From Bdellovibrionales bacterium (GTDB taxonomy: Bacteria; Bdellovibrionota; Bdellovibrionia; Bdellovibrionales; UBA1609): a stretch of 64,000 bases of DNA. The stretch is from assembly GCA_016714165.1 (NCBI GenBank), contig JADJNU010000001.1:1054001-1118000 (forward strand), given 5' to 3'. A program made the position numbers and the translations under genes. Below are positions 1 to 8,548 of the stretch, piece by piece. The notes under the pieces are model-generated. The model saw only the letters and a program-made list of their open reading frames with translations. It was not told the DNA's origin and did no database searches. Position 1 is the first letter of the stretch. Each line of letters opens with the position of its first letter.

Positions 1-865
1 CTTCGGGACTGAGGGAAACGCGATGGCTCATAATTGGAAATAAGATTTCTTGTATGTATTCTGGTTTCACAAAACCAGAACCGCTAAAAAGCGCTCTCGC
101 CTGTGCTCCCTTTGCCAGTGCAATGCTCGCTCGAGGGCTGGCTCCCAATTTCAGATCGGGATGATGACGGGTTCGATCAATAAGATTCACAATATATGAA
201 TATATTTCTTTGGAAATTTGAACCTTACTCACTTGTCCTTTAAGCCACAAGATCCTTTCGTGGGATTCAACCGCCGAAATATTTTCGATAGGATGAGCCT
301 TATTTTGATCCATCAGCATTTTTATCTCCTGCTCCGGATCAGGATACCCCATGGAGATCTTCATCATGAATCTATCCAGCTGAGCCTCTGGCAAAGCGAA
401 GGTCCCCAAGTGATCGACAGGATTTTGAGTGGCCAAGGCAAAGTACAATGGGTCTAAACTGTAGGTTTTTCCCTCAATCGAAACTTGCCCCTCACTCATG
501 CATTCCAGTAGAGCTGACTGCGTGCGAGGCGTCGCCCGATTGATCTCATCACCCAACATGAGTGTGGTAAACACAGGCCCCGGCTTGAATTCAAAACTCT
601 GCGTTTGTTGATTAAAAATGGAAAGGCCCAAAATATCACTTGGAAGAAGATCCGGAGTAAACTGCACTCGCTTGAATTCAACCGAGGCAGATTTAGCCAA
701 GGCTCTCGCCAGTATTGTTTTTCCTGTTCCGGGCACGTCTTCCAAAAGAACATGTCCACCTGCGACCCAGCAACAAAGAAGAGAACGAATTTGATCACTT
801 TTGCCAATAATAACACGAGAGATATTATTGGAAAGATTAGTGAGAATCTCTAGAGTTTCTTCCAC
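1..865 (-). CDS. MoxR-family AAA+ ATPase (C-terminus beyond window)
   Basis: The reading frame is open from a GTG at 865 to the window edge, about 288 residues, and lacks its C-terminus. It shows a Walker A EDVPGTGKT, Walker B LMLGDEINRAT, sensor 1 FALATQNP followed by GTFALPEAQLDRFMMK, and an arginine-bearing GASPRAS sensor 2 region, which is the MoxR subgroup signature. An in-frame stop lies directly upstream (869-871) and a GGAAG-type ribosome binding site precedes the GTG, so the start is well constrained. MoxR proteins are cytoplasmic chaperone-like ATPases usually encoded beside DUF58, VWA or transglutaminase proteins; those partners would lie outside the window. Unlike the second MoxR at 2068-3213 it has no signal peptide. 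Confidence 0.9.
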   Translation of the reverse strand, partial: MEETLEILTNLSNNISRVIIGKSDQIRSLLCCWVAGGHVLLEDVPGTGKTILARALAKSASVEFKRVQFTPDLLPSDILGLSIFNQQTQSFEFKPGPVFTTLMLGDEINRATPRTQSALLECMSEGQVSIEGKTYSLDPLYFALATQNPVDHLGTFALPEAQLDRFMMKISMGYPDPEQEIKMLMDQNKAHPIENISAVESHERILWLKGQVSKVQISKEIYSYIVNLIDRTRHHPDLKLGASPRASIALAKGAQARALFSGSGFVKPEYIQEILFPIMSHRVSLSPE

Positions 866-1268
866 AGCTTAAACTCTTCCTTCCATGGATATTTCAGACA
901 AGACTAGAATTGTATTTATTCCCGCCGATTTTTCAAACCATCCCTTGCCGATAACGCAGTTAGCAGTAGTGGATTGCTCCCAAATGTTGTTGCGCATTAT
1001 GTGTTGCGCGTTATCGCCGGATGCAATCGAACAATGCCGCATTGTATTCGACACAATGACTGGCGTGGAATCGAATTGAATATATTTTGAATATATTTGG
1101 ATTGAAATGATTCGGTACGATCGAAAAAGCGAATCAGCAATTTCAGTTTTGAGGAATGAACTTTTCTCTGACCCCAAATTTGGCTACCGTTGAGGCAGGG
1201 TAAGATGAAGAACACAATAGTAATCTAAATATAACAAAACAAGAATCTAACAATTGAAGGAGTTTCAA
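866..1268. other. intergenic region, no gene seen
   Basis: About 400 bases between the divergent MoxR gene and the first small secreted protein. Short reading frames exist on both strands but none has a ribosome binding site or recognisable protein features. The right end (1231-1244) carries ATAACAAAACAAGA, which recurs upstream of the next small secreted gene, so the promoter or leader of gene 1269-1526 probably lies here. Confidence 0.5.
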
Positions 1269-1526
1269 ATGAAAATTTCCAATTTGATCGCCGCTTGCGC
1301 ACTCAGCCTCATGACATCTTCTGCCTTTGCCGGCTGGAATGATAGCAGTCCCGTCATCACACCTCACCCCTCTCCCTATCAACCTTGTGACGCACAATGC
1401 ACGAGAGATAGCGCCCGTGGGTGGAATGACAGCACACCCGTTATCACACCACATCCCTCTCCTTATCAGCCTTGTGACCAGCAGTGCATGAGAGACAGTC
1501 TTGGTGGATTCAACGATAAAAACTAA
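1269..1526 (+). CDS. small secreted GWND-repeat protein
   Basis: An 85-residue protein beginning at ATG 1269 with a clear GAAGGAG ribosome binding site. Residues 1-19 form a signal peptide ending SSAFA. The mature part consists of two near-identical 29-residue units, each starting GWND, containing PVITPHPSPYQPC and a CxxxC-like pair (CDAQC, CDQQC), followed by a third partial GFND. The mature protein is essentially all repeat, so a binding or structural role outside the cytoplasm is more likely than catalysis. I do not recognise the family. The gene at 1693 encodes a relative with the same AGWND start after its signal peptide and the same 14-base leader. Confidence 0.75.
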   Translation: MKISNLIAACALSLMTSSAFAGWNDSSPVITPHPSPYQPCDAQCTRDSARGWNDSTPVITPHPSPYQPCDQQCMRDSLGGFNDKN

Positions 1527-1568
1527 GTGATTCTCTTCTGAGAAGAACCTTTCAGGTGAAGTAGTCTG

Positions 1569-1604
1569 AAGGCCGTGACCTCAAATGAGGTGCGGCCTTT
1601 TTTC
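1569..1604 (+). terminator. Rho-independent terminator
   Basis: A GC-rich hairpin with arms AAGGCCG..ACCTC and GAGGT..CGGCCTT around an AAAT loop, followed directly by a T run. It sits 43 bases after the stop of the GWND-repeat gene and ends its transcript. Confidence 0.85.
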
Positions 1605-1692
1605 TTGTCATGCCTGCCATTTAACTTGCACTAAAGAAAATGTTTCTGTCGGCCGATAACCTCTTTAAGAATAACAAAACAAGAGGTCTATC

Positions 1693-1923
1693 ATGAAATT
1701 ATCTCACATCATCCAATGCTCACTGATTCTGCTTCTCACATCCGCAGCCTCTGCAGGATGGAATGATCGCGATTCTTCCTCCTCCGATCGCCATCGCTGT
1801 CCTCCACACCGGCCTCCTCCCCCTCCTGCATGCAAAAAGAACTGCAACAATCCTTGGCCAGGTTGGAATGACCGATCTCCAGATCCTAACTTTCCATTTT
1901 TCTTCGAATCAAATCGAAAATAA
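1693..1923 (+). CDS. small secreted proline-rich AGWND protein
   Basis: A 76-residue protein with ATG at 1693 and AGAGG ribosome binding site. A signal peptide (MKLSHIIQC...AASA) is followed by GWNDRD, a histidine/proline-rich stretch (CPPHRPPPPP), CKKNC, and a second GWNDRSPD. The two GWND motifs and CxxxC pair tie it to the upstream protein 1269-1526, and both genes share ATAACAAAACAAGA about 10-25 bases before the start. Function unknown; the His/Cys content could bind metal, but that is speculation. Confidence 0.7.
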   Translation: MKLSHIIQCSLILLLTSAASAGWNDRDSSSSDRHRCPPHRPPPPPACKKNCNNPWPGWNDRSPDPNFPFFFESNRK

Positions 1924-1998
1924 TCTAGAATCGGGCTTGAGGAGACCTTTTTTGAGCCGCAAAGATCCAGCGATTTCACGGTCTCTGACCAATGAACA

Positions 1999-2030
1999 GT
2001 TGAGGCTGCACGCGGACAGGCAGCCTCAAC
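1999..2030. terminator. perfect 11-bp hairpin between convergent genes
   Basis: GTTGAGGCTGC and its exact complement enclose a 10-base loop. It lies between the plus-strand gene ending at 1923 and the minus-strand MoxR gene ending at 2068. There is no T run on either side, so this is a possible bidirectional terminator or mRNA end rather than a certain one. Confidence 0.5.
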
Positions 2031-2067
2031 TATCAATCATTCCAAGATTCACTTTCTCACTTTTCTT

Positions 2068-3213
2068 TTACCACATCCAGTAGATTTGAAATGACTTTTC
2101 AACTGATATGTTTTCTATGAGAGCATCTTCAGTGAGAATTAATCGGTGTCTTAATACATCATGAACAATAGCGTCCACATCAGAAATTTCAACTGATGAA
2201 TGGTCGTTGAGCCAAGCCATCGCCATTGAAGCAAACATTAAGCTTTGGCTTCCCCTGGGACCCGCGCCCATTTTTATCTGTTGCGATAATTCTCGGCTAA
2301 ACAGCTGAGGGTTTCTCGATGCTTGAACTATAGTCAAAATGTAATCTTCAACCTTTGGATCCATGCCAGTGTTCAGCACAAATTTTCTCGCCGCAAGAAT
2401 TGCTTCCTGGGAAGTTAGTGGCTTGCTTGAATCGGGTCCATCATCTTTTAGTTGATACTTCGCTCTTTCTTCACCAAGCCTCATTTGCAATATAGACCGC
2501 TCATCCTCCTGCCGAGGATATCCTATCGCAAGTTTCATCAAGAATCTATCTAGTTGCGCCTCAGGAAGCTTAAAAGTCCCACGTTGCTCTATGGGATTTT
2601 GCGTGGCGAGAAATAAAAATAGGTCTGGCATTACAATTGTTTGTCCATTGACAGTAAATTGACGCTCCTCCATAACCTCAAGAAGTGCTGAATGCACCTT
2701 CTCTGAGGCTCGGTTAACTTCGTCTCCGAGAATTAAATTGAATGGCAACTGACTTCCTACGAGCTTCCTAGAACCTGACGAACGATCATAATCGATTGTA
2801 CCGGTGATATCTCTTGGCATCATATCGGACACAAATTGGATGCGGTTCCAACTGGCCGCAATAGCGTCAGCAAATGTTCTGACCGCTTTTGTTTTTGCAA
2901 CCCCTGGAGGCCCTTCAAGGAGGACATGGCCGTCTGCGAGAATAGCTACCATTATTTTTCTTATCAGGTCCTCTTGGCCAACGATTTTACTTCTAACTCT
3001 ATCGAGGACTCCTAGAATTTCAGTCCGTACACCTTGTTCCGTAAACTTTGAAAAATCAGTTGTATTAAGGAGTGCCCTACATGGTGATATAGGTCCTGAT
3101 TTGTTAGGTAGTGAGAACTCATGAGCAGGATTAGCGATTGCAGTCGCTCCAAATAGGATGAGAATTATAGCCCTGAGACCTCGCCAATAAGATTTGAATG
3201 ACAATTTCATCAT
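2068..3213 (-). CDS. MoxR-family AAA+ ATPase with N-terminal signal sequence
   Basis: From ATG 3213 (AAAGGACGTGAG upstream) the protein has 381 residues. Residues 1-28 are basic then strongly hydrophobic and end ATAIA, a convincing signal peptide or membrane anchor. The AAA+ core follows: Walker A GPPGVAKT (about 101-108), Walker B LILGDEVNRAS, sensor 1 FLFLATQNP, GTFKLPEAQLDRFLMK, and the C-terminal GAGPRGSQSL region. MoxR ATPases are normally cytoplasmic; ATP is not expected outside the inner membrane, so the leader either anchors the protein facing the cytoplasm or marks an odd export. The longer in-frame start at 3306 adds 31 residues that would hide the leader. The gene diverges from the secreted transglutaminase operon 4232-8526 across an inverted repeat, a plausible functional pairing. 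Confidence 0.85.
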   Translation of the reverse strand: MMKLSFKSYWRGLRAIILILFGATAIANPAHEFSLPNKSGPISPCRALLNTTDFSKFTEQGVRTEILGVLDRVRSKIVGQEDLIRKIMVAILADGHVLLEGPPGVAKTKAVRTFADAIAASWNRIQFVSDMMPRDITGTIDYDRSSGSRKLVGSQLPFNLILGDEVNRASEKVHSALLEVMEERQFTVNGQTIVMPDLFLFLATQNPIEQRGTFKLPEAQLDRFLMKLAIGYPRQEDERSILQMRLGEERAKYQLKDDGPDSSKPLTSQEAILAARKFVLNTGMDPKVEDYILTIVQASRNPQLFSRELSQQIKMGAGPRGSQSLMFASMAMAWLNDHSSVEISDVDAIVHDVLRHRLILTEDALIENISVEKSFQIYWMW

Positions 3214-3355
3214 CTCACGTCCTTTCATATCCAACAAATCTGAAGTCAAATTATTCAACCTTCTGAAATATCCTTTAAAGTTCGACTTTCTCAAAACATC
3301 ATTCATCGTCCATCAAGCTAAAGAACATTTTCGTCAGAAGTTTTTCAATTCAATA

Positions 3356-3448
3356 GCATCTGAAGCAGCAAATTCAGGTCCAAAATTTAAGTGCCTGAAT
3401 TCACTGAGTGAACTCAATTGAGTCCAAATTTATATGTAAAGTAATTTA
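3356..3448 (+). repeat. left arm of long inverted repeat
   Basis: Positions 3364-3448 are an exact reverse complement of 4042-4126 (85 bases); seven more bases match at 3356-3362 after one mismatch. Weaker similarity continues outward to about 3310 (for example the shared TGTTCTT and CTTGATGGAC in the outward direction). The arm contains internal dyads: AATTCAGG at 3371-3378 with CCTGAATT at 3394-3401, and CTCAATTGAG. It lies in the upstream region of the exported MoxR gene. Confidence 0.9.
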
Positions 3449-4041
3449 CCAAACTCAGGCAAAATTTGTCGTTCATGCGGCCCCTCTCCAGTTTTTAGAA
3501 GGGCGGCCTCCATTTTAAGGATGGACTTCTCACATCTCGTCCCGACGGCCCGGTTCAATGATAAGATTAGGGCGATTGATACTTCCTTTCTATAGCCAGA
3601 TTTTCAAAAAGCATCGTCAAAAACACTTTCTACTCACTTGTTTAAATCAGCTATCACCTGAGCAGGTCGCAAAGATAAAGTACTTCTCGCTCGATAGGCA
3701 CGAACCATCTATCAATGGCCGTTCGCAAAATGCGCCCCAATGCTAGAATCTGCATTGCATAGATTCCACCTGGCTGAATATGCAACTAATGCCTTTGATG
3801 ATGTAAGAAAATGCGAGTTCCGAAAAACCAAGGAAAGCAAAGATGGGTTCCAAGTGGATATGTCCGCACCTCACTGGCGAATTCATCTCGTAAAATAAAA
3901 GTCTCAAGGAGATCAGCCTATGGCTATGCAAATGAAATCTCCTACCTCAATAAAATCGGCGGTTGGCCAAAAATACCCACCTCTAATAAGCGGAAAGGGG
4001 ATCGGAACCCCACAAAAATGACAAAAATTGCTGAAGTTTGA
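3449..4041. mobile_element. spacer between long inverted repeats, possible decayed element
   Basis: A 593-base segment bounded by the inverted repeats. It holds only short fragmentary frames on the plus strand (for example 3740-3898, 52 codons, and 3558-3746), with no convincing start signals and no motif I can assign to a transposase. The geometry (about 780 bases, long terminal inverted repeats, no intact gene) resembles a non-autonomous or degenerate insertion element. No flanking target duplication is visible, so an inverted duplication of a regulatory region is equally possible. Confidence 0.45.
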
Positions 4042-4134
4042 TAAATTACTTTACATATAAATTTGGACTCAATTGAGTTCACTCAGTGAATTCAGGCACT
4101 TAAATTTTGGACCTGAATTTGCTGCTGCAGATGC
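4042..4134 (-). repeat. right arm of long inverted repeat
   Basis: Reverse complement of 3356-3448, perfect over 85 bases (4042-4126). Outward similarity between the two flanks continues in diverged form to about 4185. A 45-codon open frame (4061-4198) runs through this arm, and the same frame occurs on the opposite strand of the left arm before the two diverge, so both arms may carry the tail of one ancestral coding sequence. The arm lies about 100 bases before gene 4232. Confidence 0.9.
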
Positions 4135-4231
4135 CAATGACAAACTTATTGCGAGATTGTTCTTGACCTTGATGGACACTGGCGTCCCAAGAAAATAGAA
4201 CGGTAGCGAACACTTTAGAACAGAGGATCAT

Positions 4232-5197
4232 GTGACAAAAGCCCCTATCTTAAAAAATTTATTTACCTTCTTCTTGTTCTATGTGTTAACAGTTACCAGT
4301 TTCTTCCCGCTTCACATTCACGCAAGTAATTCTAAACCTGAAAAGACCAACTCGGTATATCAAGATGAATTTAAGACTTACTTCAATATGCCCTTCGATG
4401 GAATCGACCAAGCGAAAAGATACCGAAGTGAAGAATCCTACCCTATTAATTGGTATGGGGCCTTCGATCCTCTAAAACATGTGGTAGAAGTTGAAATGAC
4501 CGTAGCTGAGGAGAAGCTCAAAGACTTCATGAAGTCCGCCGCAGAACGCATTGAAACAAGCCGACGATACCAAGACCTCCTAGAAGAAATCTTTTTCCGA
4601 TCCGCAATGATGTTTCGGTTGGCTCACAATGGATACAGTACTGCCTATTTGAAAGAGTTTGAACAAATTATTTCTAAATTTGCAGAACTTGACGATGAGC
4701 TAAAGCAAATTGGGCTAAACCTTGAGCTTCGCAGAAGCGAGGTAGATCGAGTTATTGAAGGTTCACTTTTGGCTGGAATTGACCAATTAAATTCAAGAAC
4801 CTCAAACGTCTCGCCTGCTATAAAGGAGGTCTTATCTACCATTGTCGATTTTCTAAACAGAAGCCGATTTAAATCTAGAGTAAAAGATCAAGCCAACGGT
4901 GAAAAACCTTCTGAACGAATGGTATTGAGATTGATATTAATCGCTGGACTCAGTCTCGTTTCCACACTCAGTATTGACTTTTTCCAATTGGATCAGATTT
5001 TAGAGGTCTCCAAGGGCAAAATTATCTTGGCTGCCGTTACTGCCAACCTTGGACTCAGTCGATATCTAACTAATCTAGTTAACCCATTGAGATTTAAAAG
5101 GAGTCAAAATCACATTTTTAGACAAATGAGCAATCAATGTTCAATTTTTTTGCAACAAAATGACACTTCGCCTCGAAGAAATGGAGGAGGCAAGTGA
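4232..5197 (+). CDS. secreted/membrane protein of unknown function
   Basis: A 321-residue protein starting at GTG 4232 (AGAGG upstream). Residues 1-31 form a signal peptide ending IHA. The body is charged and helical (residues 80-170) and a hydrophobic segment near residues 233-252 (LILIAGLSLVSTLSI) suggests a membrane anchor. I do not recognise a family. The stop overlaps the GTG of the next gene by four bases (GTGA), so the two are translationally coupled. By analogy with MoxR/transglutaminase operons it may be a partner subunit of the downstream protein. Confidence 0.75.
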   Translation: MTKAPILKNLFTFFLFYVLTVTSFFPLHIHASNSKPEKTNSVYQDEFKTYFNMPFDGIDQAKRYRSEESYPINWYGAFDPLKHVVEVEMTVAEEKLKDFMKSAAERIETSRRYQDLLEEIFFRSAMMFRLAHNGYSTAYLKEFEQIISKFAELDDELKQIGLNLELRRSEVDRVIEGSLLAGIDQLNSRTSNVSPAIKEVLSTIVDFLNRSRFKSRVKDQANGEKPSERMVLRLILIAGLSLVSTLSIDFFQLDQILEVSKGKIILAAVTANLGLSRYLTNLVNPLRFKRSQNHIFRQMSNQCSIFLQQNDTSPRRNGGGK

Positions 5198-8100
5198 GAA
5201 AGGCAAATCGACTCTTTGCTTGTTTTCTATCGGTCTGTTTCGTATTGAACACTCATTCCGCCAATGCGGTCCGAGCGACAGATTCAGGTGCCACGTATAA
5301 GGTTTTGTCATCAAATGAGCTATCATATCTCGTCTTTAACAGAACCTCTCCCTTTCATAACTCGGAGGCATTATTTTGGGATATACAGAACTCCCCCGTC
5401 CCTATTAGAAAAGCATACGAATCTGAAATTGCGGAGGACCCTGCTTTAAAGGCTTTTTCAAGTGAAGGAAACAAATTTAGGGATTTTTACTTGAACACCC
5501 TTAACCAGGGTTTCGTGGGAGAGATGGTTCAATGGGCGACCGACCCAGACGCAGCTGTCTATCGCGATCTTGTCCGCTTTAACATGAGAGTTGAGCAGCA
5601 AAACCGGGAAACTCCTGATCCCGTTGCTAGCCGTAAAGCCTGGAGAGAGGCTCTTTCGAAAAACGGACTTCCCGATGACCTTAGCCATGATGATGTTTCT
5701 GAAAAGGCGAGAGACAATCAGACATATGAAAAAGTTCTTCAATTGTACCGTCGTCTCTATCTTGTTTATTTGGATGAAACGACAAGACAATTGGACAGGT
5801 CGCCATTCGATTTTCAGGAGTTCCTCAGAGAGGTCGAGCGAAAAATCAATCGAGCGCGAGAAGCAAATTTTAAGCAAGCGATAGAAATTCTCAGCACTTT
5901 GAGAAAGCAGCCTATGGATTTTATCTCCCTTCTTGATAAAAGCCACACGCGAGTGAGTATCGAAGAGCTTTCAAAATCAAAAATTGTGTTTGTAAAAAAT
6001 TCGGCCGACAGAGGAACTCACCGTCTTAAAGTAGAAAAGTGGTTTGACTGGTATCTTAATATTGTTGATTCATTTGCGACGGCAAAAAAAGGTGATGATG
6101 TCACGCAAGCCGAAGCCTTCTTTAAAACTCACTTTTATCAGCCCTCCAACCCTACGTATCTCATTTCACTCGATTTTGGAAGTTATGAGCTCAATCTTTC
6201 TGAACGAAATTACGCTGAGGTTTTACATCAATTGTTAAATCAGGTAAAAATTGGAGAATCTGTCGATCGTGTTTGGAACGCTCGCTATATCATGGAGGCT
6301 TCAAGACGAGATGTGATGCTCTCCGACTCTTTAGCCTTTTTAAAAAGACAAAGAACTTCATTGTCGGCTCTGATAAGAACATATTCAGAAAGAGTTGACC
6401 GAAATAGGTCAGTTCCTAACAATTCCCCAATGTCATTGACCCAGAGACTTCGTGGTTTTAATGAAATCAATCTAGACGCCGGCAACCTTACAGGCGTTCG
6501 TTGGGCCGGATATCAAGTGCACCCCGACTACTGGCTTGTACGAGATGCTGTTTCAAAACGAGCTGGGGGGATTGACTATACAGAAGCATTAAAAAAAGGC
6601 GGGAAGATTGACGGGCACCTTGGTCTCAATTTTGAAGAAATTCAAGCCGCAAAGCAATTTGTAAAGACCGATAACCGGGAAAAAGCGAACAAGCCGTATC
6701 GTGAAGGCTCACCCTCACGACGTTCGAGAATTTTTGCCTTTACGCTTGCTGTTACTATGACTGTTGTCCTTAGTGCCGCAGGAGGAATTATAGCTTTGAC
6801 TTCCGCGCTGGTAAGATCTGCACTTGGAGATGGTGGAACTTCTCGGACCCTAGAAATGACAGACAACGATGTTCATAAAAATAATTCTTTTGACAAGTCC
6901 GAAGGAAATGGAGAGGTCATTTTTGACGTTGAGCGACTAAAACCAGGAGCTCCTCTGCCGGTTTACTACAATGAGCTTGGTGAGAGCAATCTACCAGAAG
7001 TCATGCAGCACGGTTTCAACAAATTAGGTGTGGAGCCAAACTTAGTTTCAGAGATCAAATTGGTCGACTCAGATAAGACTCAAGCAGATGTAAAAATTAC
7101 CACCAATGTGCCCTACCTGGCAACGGATGGTCGAGTTCCAATACTGACGCCAGATCACTATCAAATAAAATCAATTAAGGTAACTCTAAATGGTGTAGAG
7201 CTAAATCCTGCGATTGACTACAAAGTTTATCAGGTCCCTTACAATGGGTTGTATTATTTCGAAGTTGCAAATGCTTCTGCTAATAGAAAATATCGTTATG
7301 AGGTCAGTTTTTCAGCGACAACTCCGAGGGGGTTGCCACAGCAAATTAGTGAGCTTGACCGATCGACTCTGAGAGATGTAACCGAGAACCTCAGAAATTC
7401 TGGTGCGACGGAATTGTCTGATGGGTTGAACAAGGAACTTCAAGGTCAGAAAAAAGTCAATTTAGACAAAATAGGTGCTATATTTTCACATAACGGTGTT
7501 TATACCTTCGACAAAAGGGGCTCAAAAAAAGGATCCCCTGAAAACCCATTTTACTCAGCAACCCAGTACCTGAGAGAAGATGGAGTCTATTACTTTCAAT
7601 GTACGGGTTCCAACTATGTTTTGGGTACTTATCTCAAAGAAGTTTACCGTCAAAATGAAACTCTTCGAAATAGAGTTAAGGTCGAACAAGTAAGCGGTTT
7701 TGTCTTGCAGAACGAAGAGGGATACTTGACTTTCCCTGGTCACAGGCGAACCTTGGTGTCAGATGTAAGACTAGAAAATCGATACGTGATTTTAGATGCG
7801 ACACCAGTTAAGATGGACCCTAAGTACCAAGACCAGAAAGAGCAACACCCTTTTTATTGGAAAGAGAAAAATAATCAATCGCCTCAGAAAAGACCTGTGC
7901 CCAGTAGGGACGTTTTTCTGCGGAGAAAAGACAGCGAACTGAGATTGGTAGATTCCGACAAAGACGTAACCCCCCATACCCAGCAGAGATACGACAAAAC
8001 TCTCGCCGAAAGAGTCGATGCGCTCAAAAAACTAAAGGGAGAACTGCGAGAATCAATTCTCGGGCTTATACGGGAGAGTGGTCGAACGATCAAAAGTGAC

Positions 8101-8526
8101 ACGATTCACTCCTCCGTGCAGGACCTCTTTTTTCTCGTGGATCTAGTGGCTGCGAGTTTTGCTGGAAAAAAGGGAAAGGAGTTGCTGGTAGATGAACTGA
8201 TTGCTTATCAGACCGGCATCCATTCTTTTGGCTCCGGGAATTATCAGGCAGAACAATTTAATGAACTTCGAACTCAGTACCTATTAAAATTTGGGTCCGA
8301 AGACAATATCATTACCTCATTTCTTGATGACGTCTCAGACAGATTCTCCAAGATACTCAAAAAGGTAGCTGAATCGGACCAACGAGGTGAGAGGCCGACT
8401 CATGGGTATCTTTTGGATGAAAGGGTTCGATGGATTTCTTCTGAAATTTTGAAATCTCTTGGTGAGAGCTGGGTGAGAGACAGTTTCACTACCAGAAGGA
8501 AATGTAACGCTCTATTGGCTCAATAG
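5194..8526 (+). CDS. large exported protein with transglutaminase-like domain
   Basis: An 1110-residue protein starting at GTG 5194. A signal peptide (residues 1-25, ending SANA) precedes about 480 residues without recognisable motifs, then a single transmembrane segment near residues 514-542. The C-terminal half contains a transglutaminase-like arrangement: Cys803 in YYFQCTGSNY, His850 in PGHRRTL and Asp868 in VILDATP, with the usual spacing for this fold. Such domains act as cysteine proteases, crosslinkers or peptide-binding folds at the cell envelope. Transglutaminase-core membrane proteins are often encoded with a MoxR ATPase, and here one (2068-3213) diverges from the same region. The domain call rests on motif pattern only. 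Confidence 0.7.
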   Translation: MRKANRLFACFLSVCFVLNTHSANAVRATDSGATYKVLSSNELSYLVFNRTSPFHNSEALFWDIQNSPVPIRKAYESEIAEDPALKAFSSEGNKFRDFYLNTLNQGFVGEMVQWATDPDAAVYRDLVRFNMRVEQQNRETPDPVASRKAWREALSKNGLPDDLSHDDVSEKARDNQTYEKVLQLYRRLYLVYLDETTRQLDRSPFDFQEFLREVERKINRAREANFKQAIEILSTLRKQPMDFISLLDKSHTRVSIEELSKSKIVFVKNSADRGTHRLKVEKWFDWYLNIVDSFATAKKGDDVTQAEAFFKTHFYQPSNPTYLISLDFGSYELNLSERNYAEVLHQLLNQVKIGESVDRVWNARYIMEASRRDVMLSDSLAFLKRQRTSLSALIRTYSERVDRNRSVPNNSPMSLTQRLRGFNEINLDAGNLTGVRWAGYQVHPDYWLVRDAVSKRAGGIDYTEALKKGGKIDGHLGLNFEEIQAAKQFVKTDNREKANKPYREGSPSRRSRIFAFTLAVTMTVVLSAAGGIIALTSALVRSALGDGGTSRTLEMTDNDVHKNNSFDKSEGNGEVIFDVERLKPGAPLPVYYNELGESNLPEVMQHGFNKLGVEPNLVSEIKLVDSDKTQADVKITTNVPYLATDGRVPILTPDHYQIKSIKVTLNGVELNPAIDYKVYQVPYNGLYYFEVANASANRKYRYEVSFSATTPRGLPQQISELDRSTLRDVTENLRNSGATELSDGLNKELQGQKKVNLDKIGAIFSHNGVYTFDKRGSKKGSPENPFYSATQYLREDGVYYFQCTGSNYVLGTYLKEVYRQNETLRNRVKVEQVSGFVLQNEEGYLTFPGHRRTLVSDVRLENRYVILDATPVKMDPKYQDQKEQHPFYWKEKNNQSPQKRPVPSRDVFLRRKDSELRLVDSDKDVTPHTQQRYDKTLAERVDALKKLKGELRESILGLIRESGRTIKSDTIHSSVQDLFFLVDLVAASFAGKKGKELLVDELIAYQTGIHSFGSGNYQAEQFNELRTQYLLKFGSEDNIITSFLDDVSDRFSKILKKVAESDQRGERPTHGYLLDERVRWISSEILKSLGESWVRDSFTTRRKCNALLAQ

Positions 8527-8548
8527 TTTTATAACCTCAGATTAAAAT

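Noticed and set aside
496..816. 106-codon minus-strand frame
   Set aside because: It is an out-of-frame shadow of the partial MoxR gene, whose Walker and sensor motifs lie in another minus-strand frame running to the window edge.
869..1177. 102-codon minus-strand frame in the first intergenic region
   Set aside because: No ribosome binding site, no protein-like pattern, and similar-length frames exist on the other strand.
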